19,512 nt of DNA from an uncultured bacterium. GTDB lineage: Bacteria > Cyanobacteriota > Vampirovibrionia > Gastranaerophilales > Gastranaerophilaceae. The notes under the pieces are model-generated. The model saw only the letters and a program-made list of their open reading frames with translations, ran no database searches and was not told the origin of the DNA. The DNA is taken from NCBI GenBank assembly GCA_949286405.1, contig CASECH010000091.1:1-19512 (forward strand), written 5' to 3'. Made by a program: the position numbers and the translations under genes. This document shows, in pieces, positions 1-6,613 of this stretch (its first letter is position 1; the number at the start of each line of letters is the position of its first letter).

Positions 1-497
1 CTTCCTGCATAATAGCAACCAATGTCAGTAAGCAAAATTGAAGTAAACATCATAACAACAAACCCTAAACCGTCATGAAACTGCTCAGAGTTTAAATTTC
101 TTAAAAACAACAAATGAAGCGGGAACCAACCGCAATATACAAATCCTAAAAGAGTTGTAGATACATTAGCAATATAAGGCTGCCTTCCTCTGAAAAGAAC
201 CCATAAAAATGAACACATACAGCCAAACGTCAAAGCTACAGCAACCAAATCAAATCTTTGAAAATAAGCAATTGCAGCAAGTAAAGCTTCACCTAATATC
301 ATTATTTTCAGGCTTGGATAAAAACCTTTATGCTCAAGAATTTTTACATACTCTTTAGATGCAAAAAATATTATTATTGCTAACAAAATCAACAAAGCAA
401 TACCACCATACATTATGCAACCCATAGTAATGGTCCCCATAATGAACCCTGTAAGCATTCTTGTTGCGTTATTATTCAAGCCTGATTTCTTTTCCAT
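1..497 (-). CDS. cdsA: Phosphatidate cytidylyltransferase (CDP-diglyceride synthase), N-terminal part, cut by window edge
   Basis: The reading frame runs from an ATG at 497 off the start of the window, giving 165 codons without a stop. Seen: a short charged N-terminus, then several hydrophobic segments (for example around ILLILLAIIIFF-type residues 30-45), the stretch YIANVSTTLLGFVYCGW, and at the edge TDIGCYYAG, which matches the CdsA signature region (TD.gAY..GR). Family knowledge: CdsA is an integral membrane enzyme making CDP-diacylglycerol from phosphatidic acid and CTP, the precursor of phosphatidylglycerol and related lipids. The start shares one base with the frr stop (TAATG), so translation is probably coupled. 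The order pyrH-frr-cdsA is common in bacteria, which supports the call. The catalytic C-terminal half lies outside the window. Confidence 0.88.
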   Translation of the reverse strand, partial: MEKKSGLNNNATRMLTGFIMGTITMGCIMYGGIALLILLAIIIFFASKEYVKILEHKGFYPSLKIMILGEALLAAIAYFQRFDLVAVALTFGCMCSFLWVLFRGRQPYIANVSTTLLGFVYCGWFPLHLLFLRNLNSEQFHDGLGFVVMMFTSILLTDIGCYYAG

Positions 498-1063
498 TAT
501 ACAGTAAGAACCTCTTTTTCTTTTTCTGAAACAGTTGTATCAATAATTCCTGTATATTTATCAGTCAATTTTTGAATCTTATCTTGATTATCTTTCACCA
601 TATCTTCAGGAAGATTTTCAGATTTTTCAAGTTTTTTCAAATCATCAGTCATATCACGTCTGATGTTTCTTATAGCAACTTTCGAATCTTCACCCAATTT
701 TTTAACATCTTTACAGATCTCTTTTCTTCTTTCCTCAGTTAAAGGAGGGAAAGCCAATCTGATACAAATACCATCACTGTTAGGAGTAATACCAATTTCA
801 GCTTTGATAATTGCTTTTTCAATTTCTTTTAAAATTGATTTATCATATGGAGTAATAACCAAAGTAGTACCATCTTGTACAGATACTTGAGACATTTGTC
901 TTAGTGGAGTAGGGGCTCCATAATAATCAACTACAACTTTGTCTAAAATTAGCGGATTAGCCCTTCCAGAACGGATAGAACCAAATTCTTTTTTAAGCTG
1001 TAAAATAGCTTTTTCCATTTTTTCTTCGCCGAACATAAATAGTTCTTCTAAAGCTTCAGACAT
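497..1063 (-). CDS. frr: Ribosome recycling factor
   Basis: This 188-residue protein has the usual length (about 185) and hallmarks of RRF: the N-terminal helix with SIRSGRANP, the YYGAPTPLRQMSQVSV segment, PYDKS, and the C-terminal helical part with RRK and IRNIRRD. Family knowledge: with EF-G it splits the post-termination ribosome in the cytoplasm. The ATG at 1063 is preceded by a good ribosome-binding site (AAGAGG, about 6 bases upstream). It follows pyrH by 30 bases and overlaps cdsA by one base, so it is the middle gene of a pyrH-frr-cdsA unit. Nothing is missing or unusual. Confidence 0.97.
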   Translation of the reverse strand: MSEALEELFMFGEEKMEKAILQLKKEFGSIRSGRANPLILDKVVVDYYGAPTPLRQMSQVSVQDGTTLVITPYDKSILKEIEKAIIKAEIGITPNSDGICIRLAFPPLTEERRKEICKDVKKLGEDSKVAIRNIRRDMTDDLKKLEKSENLPEDMVKDNQDKIQKLTDKYTGIIDTTVSEKEKEVLTV

Positions 1064-1093
1064 AATTTACCTCTTTCTTATATCATTAATACA

Positions 1094-1822
1094 TTATAAA
1101 CTTATATAAGTACCGATTTCTTTTCCTTTCAAAATATCTACAATACCATCTCTTGCATCAAAATCAAAAACAACAATCGGTATACTATTTTGTTTACATA
1201 AAGCACAAGCTGATGTATCCATAACTTTTAAGCCATTTTTAATAATGTCATCATATACAATTTTATCTAATTTTTTCGCATCCGGATTAGTTTTGGGATC
1301 ATCAGTATATACCCCATCAACACCGTTTTTAGCCATCAACATCGCTTCTGCATTAATTTCAGAAGCACGCAAAGCAGCTGCTGTATCTGTTGTAAAGAAT
1401 GGATTTCCCGTACCAGCGGCAAAAATAACAACTCTACCCTTTTCCAAATGTCTAATTGCTCTATGTCTTATATAAGGCTCTGCAATTTGATTCATAGCTA
1501 TGGCACTTTGAATTCTGCAGGGCACTTTAATTTGGTTTAAAGCACTTTGCAACGCAACCGCATTCATAACAGTTGCAAGCATCCCAACATAATCACCTGA
1601 AGCTTGATCCATACCAAGCTTTGCACTATTTCTCATACCTCTAAATATATTACCGCCACCTACTACGACAGCAATTTCTGCACCTAAATCTTTTGCAGCT
1701 TTTATTTCTTCAGCAATTCTTTTAAGCGGATTAGAATCAATTCCAAACTGTTGATCTCCCAAAAGTGCTTCTCCGCTAATTTTCAATAAAATTCTTTTAT
1801 ATTTCAAGTCTTTCTTCTCCAT
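1094..1822 (-). CDS. pyrH: Uridylate (UMP) kinase
   Basis: This 242-residue protein belongs to the amino-acid-kinase fold. Seen: the N-terminal phosphate-binding strand KRILLKISGEAL (residues 9-20), the glycine-rich VVVGGGNIFRG (52-62), DYVGMLATVMNAVALQ, the GTGNPFFTTDTAAALRA substrate/ATP region, KNGVDGVYTDDPK and VMDTSACALC. Family knowledge: bacterial PyrH is a hexameric cytoplasmic enzyme that phosphorylates UMP to UDP, is activated by GTP and is inhibited by UTP. The ATG at 1822 follows AGAGGG. pyrH is first in its operon. In many bacteria tsf and rpsB lie just upstream; here the upstream gene is a divergent ribbon-helix-helix regulator, so pyrH appears to have its own promoter. Confidence 0.97.
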   Translation of the reverse strand: MEKKDLKYKRILLKISGEALLGDQQFGIDSNPLKRIAEEIKAAKDLGAEIAVVVGGGNIFRGMRNSAKLGMDQASGDYVGMLATVMNAVALQSALNQIKVPCRIQSAIAMNQIAEPYIRHRAIRHLEKGRVVIFAAGTGNPFFTTDTAAALRASEINAEAMLMAKNGVDGVYTDDPKTNPDAKKLDKIVYDDIIKNGLKVMDTSACALCKQNSIPIVVFDFDARDGIVDILKGKEIGTYISL

Positions 1823-1891
1823 CGGATACCCTCTTCTTCTTATCCTATATTAAAAGCAATCACTTGTAAAGACATTTTGCACAACGAAAAA

Positions 1892-1920
1892 ACTATAATA
1901 TTAACATTTGTAAACTTGAA
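1892..1920 (-). promoter_or_regulatory. Candidate promoter of pyrH-frr-cdsA
   Basis: On the minus strand TTCAAG (1920-1915) and TATAGT (1897-1892) are separated by 17 bases, a plausible sigma-70-type pair with a modest -35. This would give a leader of about 60 bases before pyrH. The sequence is very A+T-rich, so chance matches are likely. Confidence 0.35.
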
Positions 1921-1968
1921 TAATAGGTTAAAAACCGTTATCAAACGGGAACTTATAAAATATAGATA

Positions 1969-1988
1969 TATTTTTTATATAAAAAATA
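1969..1988. repeat. 20-bp perfect A+T palindrome in the pyrH / ribbon-helix-helix intergenic region
   Basis: TATTTTTTAT is followed directly by ATAAAAAATA, a perfect inverted repeat with no spacer. It lies 73 bases upstream of the ribbon-helix-helix start. Such proteins bind as dimers to palindromic sites, so it may be an operator, but A+T-only palindromes also arise by chance. A second inverted repeat, CCGTT-ATCA-AACGG, lies at 1935-1948. Confidence 0.4.
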
Positions 1989-2060
1989 GCACTTTTTTAC
2001 ATCAAATTGTTTTTATATAAATATCAGAGCAATACATCTAATAAAAGAAAAGGAGAATAT

Positions 2061-2249
2061 ATGGCACGCGTATTAATTTCTATGCCCGAAGAATTTTTGA
2101 ACAAAATTGACCAAGTAGCTGAAGGAGAAAATCGTTCAAGAAGTGAATTAATTAGAGAAGCTCTACGAACTTACATTTACAAACAAAAAGTTAGAGAATC
2201 AACTACCGCATCGAGAAATGCAGATATCCTTGAAGCATTATTAGAGTAA
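2061..2249 (+). CDS. CopG/Arc-type ribbon-helix-helix DNA-binding protein
   Basis: This small 62-residue protein starts MARVLISMPEEFLNKIDQ. That gives a beta-strand (RVLISMP), helix A (EEFLNKIDQVAE) and helix B after NRSRSELIREALRTYI, the classic ribbon-helix-helix layout of CopG/MetJ/Arc-like proteins. The frame stays open upstream to an ATG at 2007, but the ATG at 2061 is chosen because AGGAG lies 5 bases before it and the strand then begins at residue 2, as usual in the family. The function is inferred: a dimeric transcription repressor, perhaps self-regulating through the palindromes upstream. No toxin-like partner follows; an intrinsic terminator ends the transcript within 60 bases, so it is a lone gene rather than an antitoxin of a visible pair. 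Confidence 0.85.
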   Translation: MARVLISMPEEFLNKIDQVAEGENRSRSELIREALRTYIYKQKVRESTTASRNADILEALLE

Positions 2250-2272
2250 GCAAAAAAAGTTTGAAAATCAGC

Positions 2273-2305
2273 AAAGGCCTCTTTATAATAAGAGGCTTTT
2301 GTTTT
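2273..2305 (+). terminator. Rho-independent terminator after the ribbon-helix-helix gene
   Basis: A 7-bp stem, GCCTCTT (2277-2283) with AAGAGGC (2290-2296), has a TATAAT loop and is followed by TTTTGTTTT. Flanking A and T runs extend the pairing with one bulged G. It separates the small regulator from the four-domain GntR gene. Confidence 0.85.
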
Positions 2306-2345
2306 GACCAAATTAAAATTTCTTCACAAAATAGCAAAAAATAAT

Positions 2346-2374
2346 TTGATGTTTTTTTATAAATAGTGTATTAT
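2346..2374 (+). promoter_or_regulatory. Candidate promoter of the four-domain GntR gene
   Basis: TTGATG (2346-2351) and TATTAT (2369-2374) lie 17 bases apart, a good sigma-70-type match just after the preceding terminator. The transcript would start near 2381, close to the AGAGG ribosome-binding site at 2386-2390, leaving a very short leader. Confidence 0.6.
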
Positions 2375-2398
2375 TAGTTAGCAAAAGAGGTAGCGTGT

Positions 2399-3556
2399 AT
2401 GAAGGAAAACTTTATTCTCCCACAAAAATCAAGTCTTCATCAAATTAAAGTTCATAATATAGAAGTAGAATTACCTGATTTAAAAAACATTTCAGAGTCT
2501 AAAGCTATAGCTATTGCAAACTGGATGATGGACTGGTTAAAGCAGGACCTAGCAACAGGAAAGATAAAAGTTAATGACTTGTTACCTACAAAACCGGAAC
2601 TTGCATACCTTTTAGGGGTAAGTATCGGCACCATACAAAACTCTTTGAGATATATTGAAGATCTTGGATATGTAGAATCTAAACAATGTATTGGTACACT
2701 TGTAAAAGATTACACAAACACAAAACCAAGTTTGAGAAAACTTACATCAAAAAGAGAACTTGCAATTACAGAAATAAAAAAATATATTCTGAAACATAAA
2801 TTCAAAATTTCACAACCGCTACCATCATCAAGAGCAATCTCAAAAGAAATAGGGTGCTCAGCAAACACTACACGTCTTGCTCTTGAATACCTAGGCACAG
2901 TGGGCATTATTGAACATAAGTTCAAAAATGCCAATGAATCTGGATGGATACTTAAATCAAAAGATTTTGAAATTGAAGATATAAAAAAGGATTATCAGGA
3001 TAATACTTTAGTAAAAAAAGTAACAACTGACCTAAAAGATTATATAAATGAAAACTTAAATATTGGGGATCGTATTCCGCCTCATGACAAACTCTCATCT
3101 ACATTAAAAGTTAGCATAAAAACAATACACGATGCTCTAAAGAACCTTATTGATGAGGGAATACTACTTGCTCGCAGAGGACGTTACGGAACAACAGTCA
3201 TAAAGATGCCTTATGATAAAAATATAGAAATAAAAAAAGAGACCTCAATTTTTGCACCTGCTCAAGACACCGCATTTTACTATTATGAGAAAACCCAAAA
3301 CCACATCAAAAAAATTATCGCAGAGAACTATGAAATAGGGCAAAAACTTCCGTCAATAATAGAACTTTCTAAAGAAATGGATTTGAGTCCAAACACAATC
3401 CGCAAAGCATTCCAAAACCTTGCAAAAGAAGGCTACTTAGCATTCTCAAGAGGTCGTTACGGCGGCACATTTGTAATTGATATTCCTGAAACAGATGAAC
3501 AAACATTCAAATGGTTAGCAGTTAACCCTAAATATGCTGAAATCTACAAAAACTAA
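2399..3556 (+). CDS. Protein of four tandem GntR-type winged-helix domains, no effector domain
   Basis: In this 385-residue protein I see four successive copies of the GntR winged helix-turn-helix pattern, at about residues 36-104, 119-187, 204-269 and 293-362. Each has a long first helix, an LP or PP turn, a recognition unit such as LGVSIGTIQNSLRYIEDLGY (first), VSIKTIHDALKNLIDEG (third) or LSPNTIRKAFQNLAKEG (fourth), and a wing. The wings of copies 3 and 4 share RGRYG with T and V (GRYGTTVI, GRYGGTFVI); copy 2 is the most diverged. Ordinary GntR regulators have one such domain plus a FadR, UTRA, MocR or YtrA effector part, and none of those is present. ATG 2399 has AGAGG 8 bases upstream. 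DNA binding is a confident call; target, ligand and role are unknown. Its stop overlaps the stop of the convergent HicB-like gene by four bases (CTAA). Confidence 0.85.
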   Translation: MKENFILPQKSSLHQIKVHNIEVELPDLKNISESKAIAIANWMMDWLKQDLATGKIKVNDLLPTKPELAYLLGVSIGTIQNSLRYIEDLGYVESKQCIGTLVKDYTNTKPSLRKLTSKRELAITEIKKYILKHKFKISQPLPSSRAISKEIGCSANTTRLALEYLGTVGIIEHKFKNANESGWILKSKDFEIEDIKKDYQDNTLVKKVTTDLKDYINENLNIGDRIPPHDKLSSTLKVSIKTIHDALKNLIDEGILLARRGRYGTTVIKMPYDKNIEIKKETSIFAPAQDTAFYYYEKTQNHIKKIIAENYEIGQKLPSIIELSKEMDLSPNTIRKAFQNLAKEGYLAFSRGRYGGTFVIDIPETDEQTFKWLAVNPKYAEIYKN

Positions 3557-3822
3557 GGACATAAGCTCTCCCAATCAGGTTCATCCTCAAATTCATCAGG
3601 CTCAATAATATGTTCGCCACTTTCTAACATAACCATCAAAGTCAATTTGAGCTGTTTTTTGTAATTTTCACGAGCCTTTTCGATAGTTTTTGCACAAAAC
3701 ACAAAACTTGGAATTTCTCTTATTTCAATGTAATGATAAGGATTTCCCTCGAAATCCAAATCCTCGCCCTCAATCAAAGTCCAATCCAAATTAAGATAAT
3801 ATTCTAAATCTTTTTTTTGCAT
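3553..3822 (-). CDS. HicB-like small protein, lone
   Basis: This acidic 89-residue protein has an N-terminal strand region (YYLNLDWTLIEGEDLDFEG), a central strand with PSFVFCAKTIEKARENYKKQ and a helix LKLTLMVMLESGEHIIEP. That order of beta strands, a T-EKA-N helix and a terminal E-G---P resembles the HicB antitoxin half-ferredoxin fold, but the match is weak and there is no DNA-binding tail. No hicA-like gene is adjacent. It is last in the long prfA operon, 8 bases after the GerMN gene, with no clear ribosome-binding site, so it is probably translated by coupling. Its TAG overlaps the TAA of the convergent GntR-repeat gene. Function unknown; it may be a small acidic housekeeping protein rather than an antitoxin. 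Confidence 0.6.
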   Translation of the reverse strand: MQKKDLEYYLNLDWTLIEGEDLDFEGNPYHYIEIREIPSFVFCAKTIEKARENYKKQLKLTLMVMLESGEHIIEPDEFEDEPDWESLCP

Positions 3823-3830
3823 AACAACTA

Positions 3831-4454
3831 CTAACCATCCAAAGAATTGTCATTTAACGGTTGCGTAATCATTATCCCTTCACCACCGATTACGTCTGCC
3901 TTTTGTCCTTCAATATACAAATAAACAGGTTTATCAGTATTTCTTTTTACAGTCTTTATCAATTGGTACAATCTCTTATAAGTACTATCAGTACCACCAC
4001 CGCCTTCAAATGCGGCATTCAAATTAACAATCACCTTATCAGCCTGTTCATTAACAGATATTACATTTGTCCCAGATGGAATTTCAGAATATACTCCTTT
4101 AGATTTTTCATAAGATGTTGGTCCGGCAACAAGAGATTTTACGGCATACCTAATTTTAGACCCATCAATTGCTTTATCATATTCTCTTTTGACCGCCTTA
4201 TAAACTTCTGATTTAGATGCTGGATCTTGTCCGATAAAATATACAGTCACATAAACTTTTTCTACAGGCTCAGGCTCTTGAACTTTTTCTTTCTGAACTT
4301 CCTGAGAAGAAGTCTGTTCTTCTTCAGAAGCAGGCAATAATGGTCCATTAGCAGTTGCATCATTATGATATAAATACTTCATTCCCAAAAATGCACAAAC
4401 AGCTACCATTATAACAACTGTGACACCTATAAATATTCTTTCATTCTGTTTCAT
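3831..4454 (-). CDS. Membrane-anchored GerMN-domain protein
   Basis: This 207-residue protein has a short positive N-terminus, one membrane segment (about residues 8-28), an acidic Glu/Gln/Pro-rich linker (about 42-65) and a GerMN-type domain (about 68-190). The domain shows VTVYFIG, the LVAGP segment, GVYSEIPSGTNVISV, and VIVNLNAAFEGGGGTDS near the conserved 'vdls..F' part of the family. Family knowledge: GerMN domains occur in sporulation and germination proteins of Firmicutes and also in non-sporulating bacteria, including Cyanobacteria, usually outside the cytoplasmic membrane with a poorly known envelope role. I infer an extracytoplasmic domain anchored by its N-terminus. The ATG at 4454 has AAGGAA 8 bases before it, overlapping the stop of the upstream gene. 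Twelve bases separate it from the DUF2993-like gene, and both are probably made together. Confidence 0.8.
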   Translation of the reverse strand: MKQNERIFIGVTVVIMVAVCAFLGMKYLYHNDATANGPLLPASEEEQTSSQEVQKEKVQEPEPVEKVYVTVYFIGQDPASKSEVYKAVKREYDKAIDGSKIRYAVKSLVAGPTSYEKSKGVYSEIPSGTNVISVNEQADKVIVNLNAAFEGGGGTDSTYKRLYQLIKTVKRNTDKPVYLYIEGQKADVIGGEGIMITQPLNDNSLDG

Positions 4455-4466
4455 TGTTTATATTCC

Positions 4467-5339
4467 TTATTTATTAACATCCTTTAGTATCAACATTTTT
4501 GCATCTACAAGAATCTTTCCATCTTGAATAGAAATGTTTCTTATACTCAATTCAGCATCTTTATTTTCCAGTATTTTCATAGAAAAATCAAGAGGGTTTA
4601 TGTAATTAAGTACACTTGCAAGCTTACTTAAATCTTTCCCTTCATGACGGTTATTTAACAATTCCGGGTCAGAAAATTTAATTTCACCATCAACTACCTT
4701 TAAATTAGCACTCATCACAACCTCTTGTGTCGCTCTTACAAAAGGAACTGCTATTCTAACAATATAATAAATTCTATTATCCTTAATTTTAATTCTTGTA
4801 GAATCTATAGAAAATATATTAAATGCTCCACCTAAGGTATTCAAATCATTTAACAATCTTTGATAATCTTTTGACATCATAGTCCTATTTAAATCTTCTT
4901 CAGTTATCACAGCAGATATAGCAACAGGAATATTTTCCATAACTATATAATCACCATTTTTATCTTGAGAAATATAGTTATACTCACAAAGAGTTCGCAT
5001 CTCTGCTTCAGAAATATAGACCCCATCTACTAATATATTTTTACCTTTTATATCAAGAGATTTAAATTTACCGGCTTTCAAGTCTCTTACGCTATATGAA
5101 TCCAAAGTCACCTTGAAATCACCATCAGCATTCTTTTTCAAAGCCTTTTTAATTAAACTTTCACCAAATTTTTCTCCAATAAAATTCTGTCCTGTAATAT
5201 TGCTAAAAAATCTTGATGCAGCTGATGTCAATTCAACATTTTCAGGGCAAATATAATTACAAGCAGAAGCCATAGCACAACCACTTGAACCCAAAATAAG
5301 AATTGATAAAAATAGAACTTGAGCAATAAACTTTTTCAT
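4467..5339 (-). CDS. Exported DUF2993/LmeA-like lipid-binding protein (possible lipoprotein)
   Basis: This 290-residue protein has a clear signal sequence (MKKFIAQVLFLSILILG). Processing is ambiguous: SSGC at 18-21 could be an atypical lipobox, or signal peptidase I could cut after ASA (24-26). The body is beta-rich, with repeated ISI/IKI/LKV strand patterns, FKSLDIKGKNILVDGVYIS, an acidic SAVITEEDLNRTM segment and a C-terminal IRNISIQDGKILVDAKM. That pattern matches DUF2993/LmeA family proteins, which occur in actinobacteria and cyanobacteria and have a lipid-binding TULIP-like fold. I infer a role at the membrane or envelope; the ligand is unknown. It follows truB by 4 bases and precedes the GerMN gene by 12, so two envelope genes sit inside a translation operon. 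Confidence 0.68.
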   Translation of the reverse strand: MKKFIAQVLFLSILILGSSGCAMASACNYICPENVELTSAASRFFSNITGQNFIGEKFGESLIKKALKKNADGDFKVTLDSYSVRDLKAGKFKSLDIKGKNILVDGVYISEAEMRTLCEYNYISQDKNGDYIVMENIPVAISAVITEEDLNRTMMSKDYQRLLNDLNTLGGAFNIFSIDSTRIKIKDNRIYYIVRIAVPFVRATQEVVMSANLKVVDGEIKFSDPELLNNRHEGKDLSKLASVLNYINPLDFSMKILENKDAELSIRNISIQDGKILVDAKMLILKDVNK

Positions 5340-5343
5340 ATAT

Positions 5344-6252
5344 CTAAAACACTTTCTTAATCTTTATAAAATCCTCATCTGCAATTCCAATTGCATTTAC
5401 GTTCCCATTATAAATCAAAATAACAAAATCACCATGCTTTATTCCAAAATTTGTCAAAGCTTGACCATGCATAATTTTTTTACGTTGCATATCATCAACT
5501 ATCACTTGCTTAAAAGGTAACATCTCAATAGGATTAATAATAAAAGCTTTTACAGAGTCAAAATCAATCAAATTTTCCAATCTAACAGAATTTTCAACCA
5601 AACATCTACCTGCTTTTATCCTTACAAGCTTTGTCAAATAACCGCCACAAGCGAGGATTTCTCCTAAATCATTAGCAATAGACCTGATATAAGTTCCCTT
5701 AGAACATCTTACCAAAATCTCTGCAACCTGTTTTGACTCATCAAAATTTTGCAGTTTTATCTCATCAATAAAAACTTTTCTCGGTTCAATCTCTACACTT
5801 TCTCCACTTCTAGCATAATCATATAGCTTTTTCCCATTAACCTTGATTGCAGAGTATATCGGAGGAATTTGAAATATCTCACCTTCAAAATTCTTAAGAG
5901 CATTTTCTATATCTTCATGACTAACTTTTTTTTCAAACTCTTTTACAACATCACCTTCAATATCATAAGTTGTAGTGCTTTTACCCAATTGTACTGTCGC
6001 AATATATGCTTTATCGTCCTCAAAATATTCTATTAGTCTCGTAGCCTTCCCAATACATACAGGCAAAACTCCTTCAGCAAAAGGATCTAATGTTCCAGTA
6101 TGTCCAATCTGCTTAATTTTAGTAGCCCTACGCAACCTCGATACAACATCATGTGAAGTCATACCAACAGGTTTATAAACATTTACAACACCAAATAAAG
6201 AAGGGACTGAATTTTCTTGGACAACCTTTTTGTCATCCCATGAAATTTCCAC
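5344..6252 (-). CDS. truB: tRNA pseudouridine(55) synthase
   Basis: This 302-residue protein carries the TruB signatures: GVVNVYKPVGMTSHDVV (residues 21-37) and GHTGTLDPFAEGVLPV (50-65), in which D56 is the catalytic aspartate, followed by KATRLIEYF. IPPIYSAIKVNGKKLYDYAR, CSKGTYIRSIANDLG and a C-terminal PUA-like part (about 245-302) complete the fold. Family knowledge: it converts U55 of the tRNA T-loop to pseudouridine. The start codon is GTG at 6252, two bases after the rbfA stop, with AGGAG inside the end of rbfA. The extra ~18 residues before the first conserved strand are plausible but not certain. rbfA-truB adjacency is typical of bacterial infB operons. Confidence 0.96.
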   Translation of the reverse strand: MEISWDDKKVVQENSVPSLFGVVNVYKPVGMTSHDVVSRLRRATKIKQIGHTGTLDPFAEGVLPVCIGKATRLIEYFEDDKAYIATVQLGKSTTTYDIEGDVVKEFEKKVSHEDIENALKNFEGEIFQIPPIYSAIKVNGKKLYDYARSGESVEIEPRKVFIDEIKLQNFDESKQVAEILVRCSKGTYIRSIANDLGEILACGGYLTKLVRIKAGRCLVENSVRLENLIDFDSVKAFIINPIEMLPFKQVIVDDMQRKKIMHGQALTNFGIKHGDFVILIYNGNVNAIGIADEDFIKIKKVF

Positions 6253-6254
6253 AA

Positions 6255-6599
6255 CTACAGCTCTCCTCTGGAAATTTTATCAATCAATTCAGTAACCCTA
6301 GAACCTTTTTCTATTGAATCACTATATACAAACTTCAATTCTGGAGTAAGTCTTAAACGAATTCTTTTCCCAACTTCGTACCTAATTTTAGGAGTACTCT
6401 TTTCAATAACTTCTTTTGTTTTTTGAATCTGGTCATCAGAACCAAGAACACTATAAATAACTTTTGCAAAGGAATTATCATGAGAAACCTCTACATCAAT
6501 AATAGAAACTACTCCAAGTAATCCCCTGATTTCTTTTCTTAAAATATCAGAAATATCCCTCATTAATTCTTTTCTTACACGTTCATTTCTTAATGACAT
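6255..6599 (-). CDS. rbfA: Ribosome-binding factor A
   Basis: This 114-residue KH-like protein has the family pattern: N-terminal RNERVRKELMRDISDILRKEI, a central IIDVEVSHDNSFAKVIYSVLG, and RLRLTPELKFVYSDSIEKGSR near the end. Family knowledge: RbfA binds the 30S precursor and assists 16S rRNA 5'-end maturation. The frame is open to a GTG at 6608, but I choose the ATG at 6599 because AGGTGA (6610-6605 on the minus strand) lies exactly 5 bases upstream and would overlap the GTG codon. The gene sits between infB (14 bases upstream) and truB (2 bases downstream to its GTG), the standard order. Confidence 0.95.
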   Translation of the reverse strand: MSLRNERVRKELMRDISDILRKEIRGLLGVVSIIDVEVSHDNSFAKVIYSVLGSDDQIQKTKEVIEKSTPKIRYEVGKRIRLRLTPELKFVYSDSIEKGSRVTELIDKISRGEL

Positions 6600-6604
6600 C
6601 AGAT

Positions 6605-6610
6605 TCACCT
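6605..6610 (-). promoter_or_regulatory. Ribosome-binding site deciding the rbfA start
   Basis: AGGTGA on the minus strand is a full match to part of the anti-Shine-Dalgarno complement and stands 5 bases before ATG 6599. It makes the upstream in-frame GTG at 6608 unlikely as the start, since that codon lies within the site. Confidence 0.75.
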
Positions 6611-6613
6611 TTA

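Noticed and set aside
2007..2060. Longer start for the ribbon-helix-helix protein (ATG 2007)
   Set aside because: The added residues do not fit the fold, whereas ATG 2061 has AGGAG at good spacing.
2061..2249. Antitoxin of a toxin-antitoxin pair
   Set aside because: No toxin gene follows; a terminator closes the transcript directly and the next gene is a separately promoted regulator.
3861..4211. 116-codon plus-strand open frame
   Set aside because: Antisense to the GerMN gene, with no recognisable domain or start signal; treated as a shadow frame.
3831..4454. Evidence for sporulation from the GerMN domain
   Set aside because: GerMN domains occur in non-sporulating bacteria, and no other spore gene is in the window.
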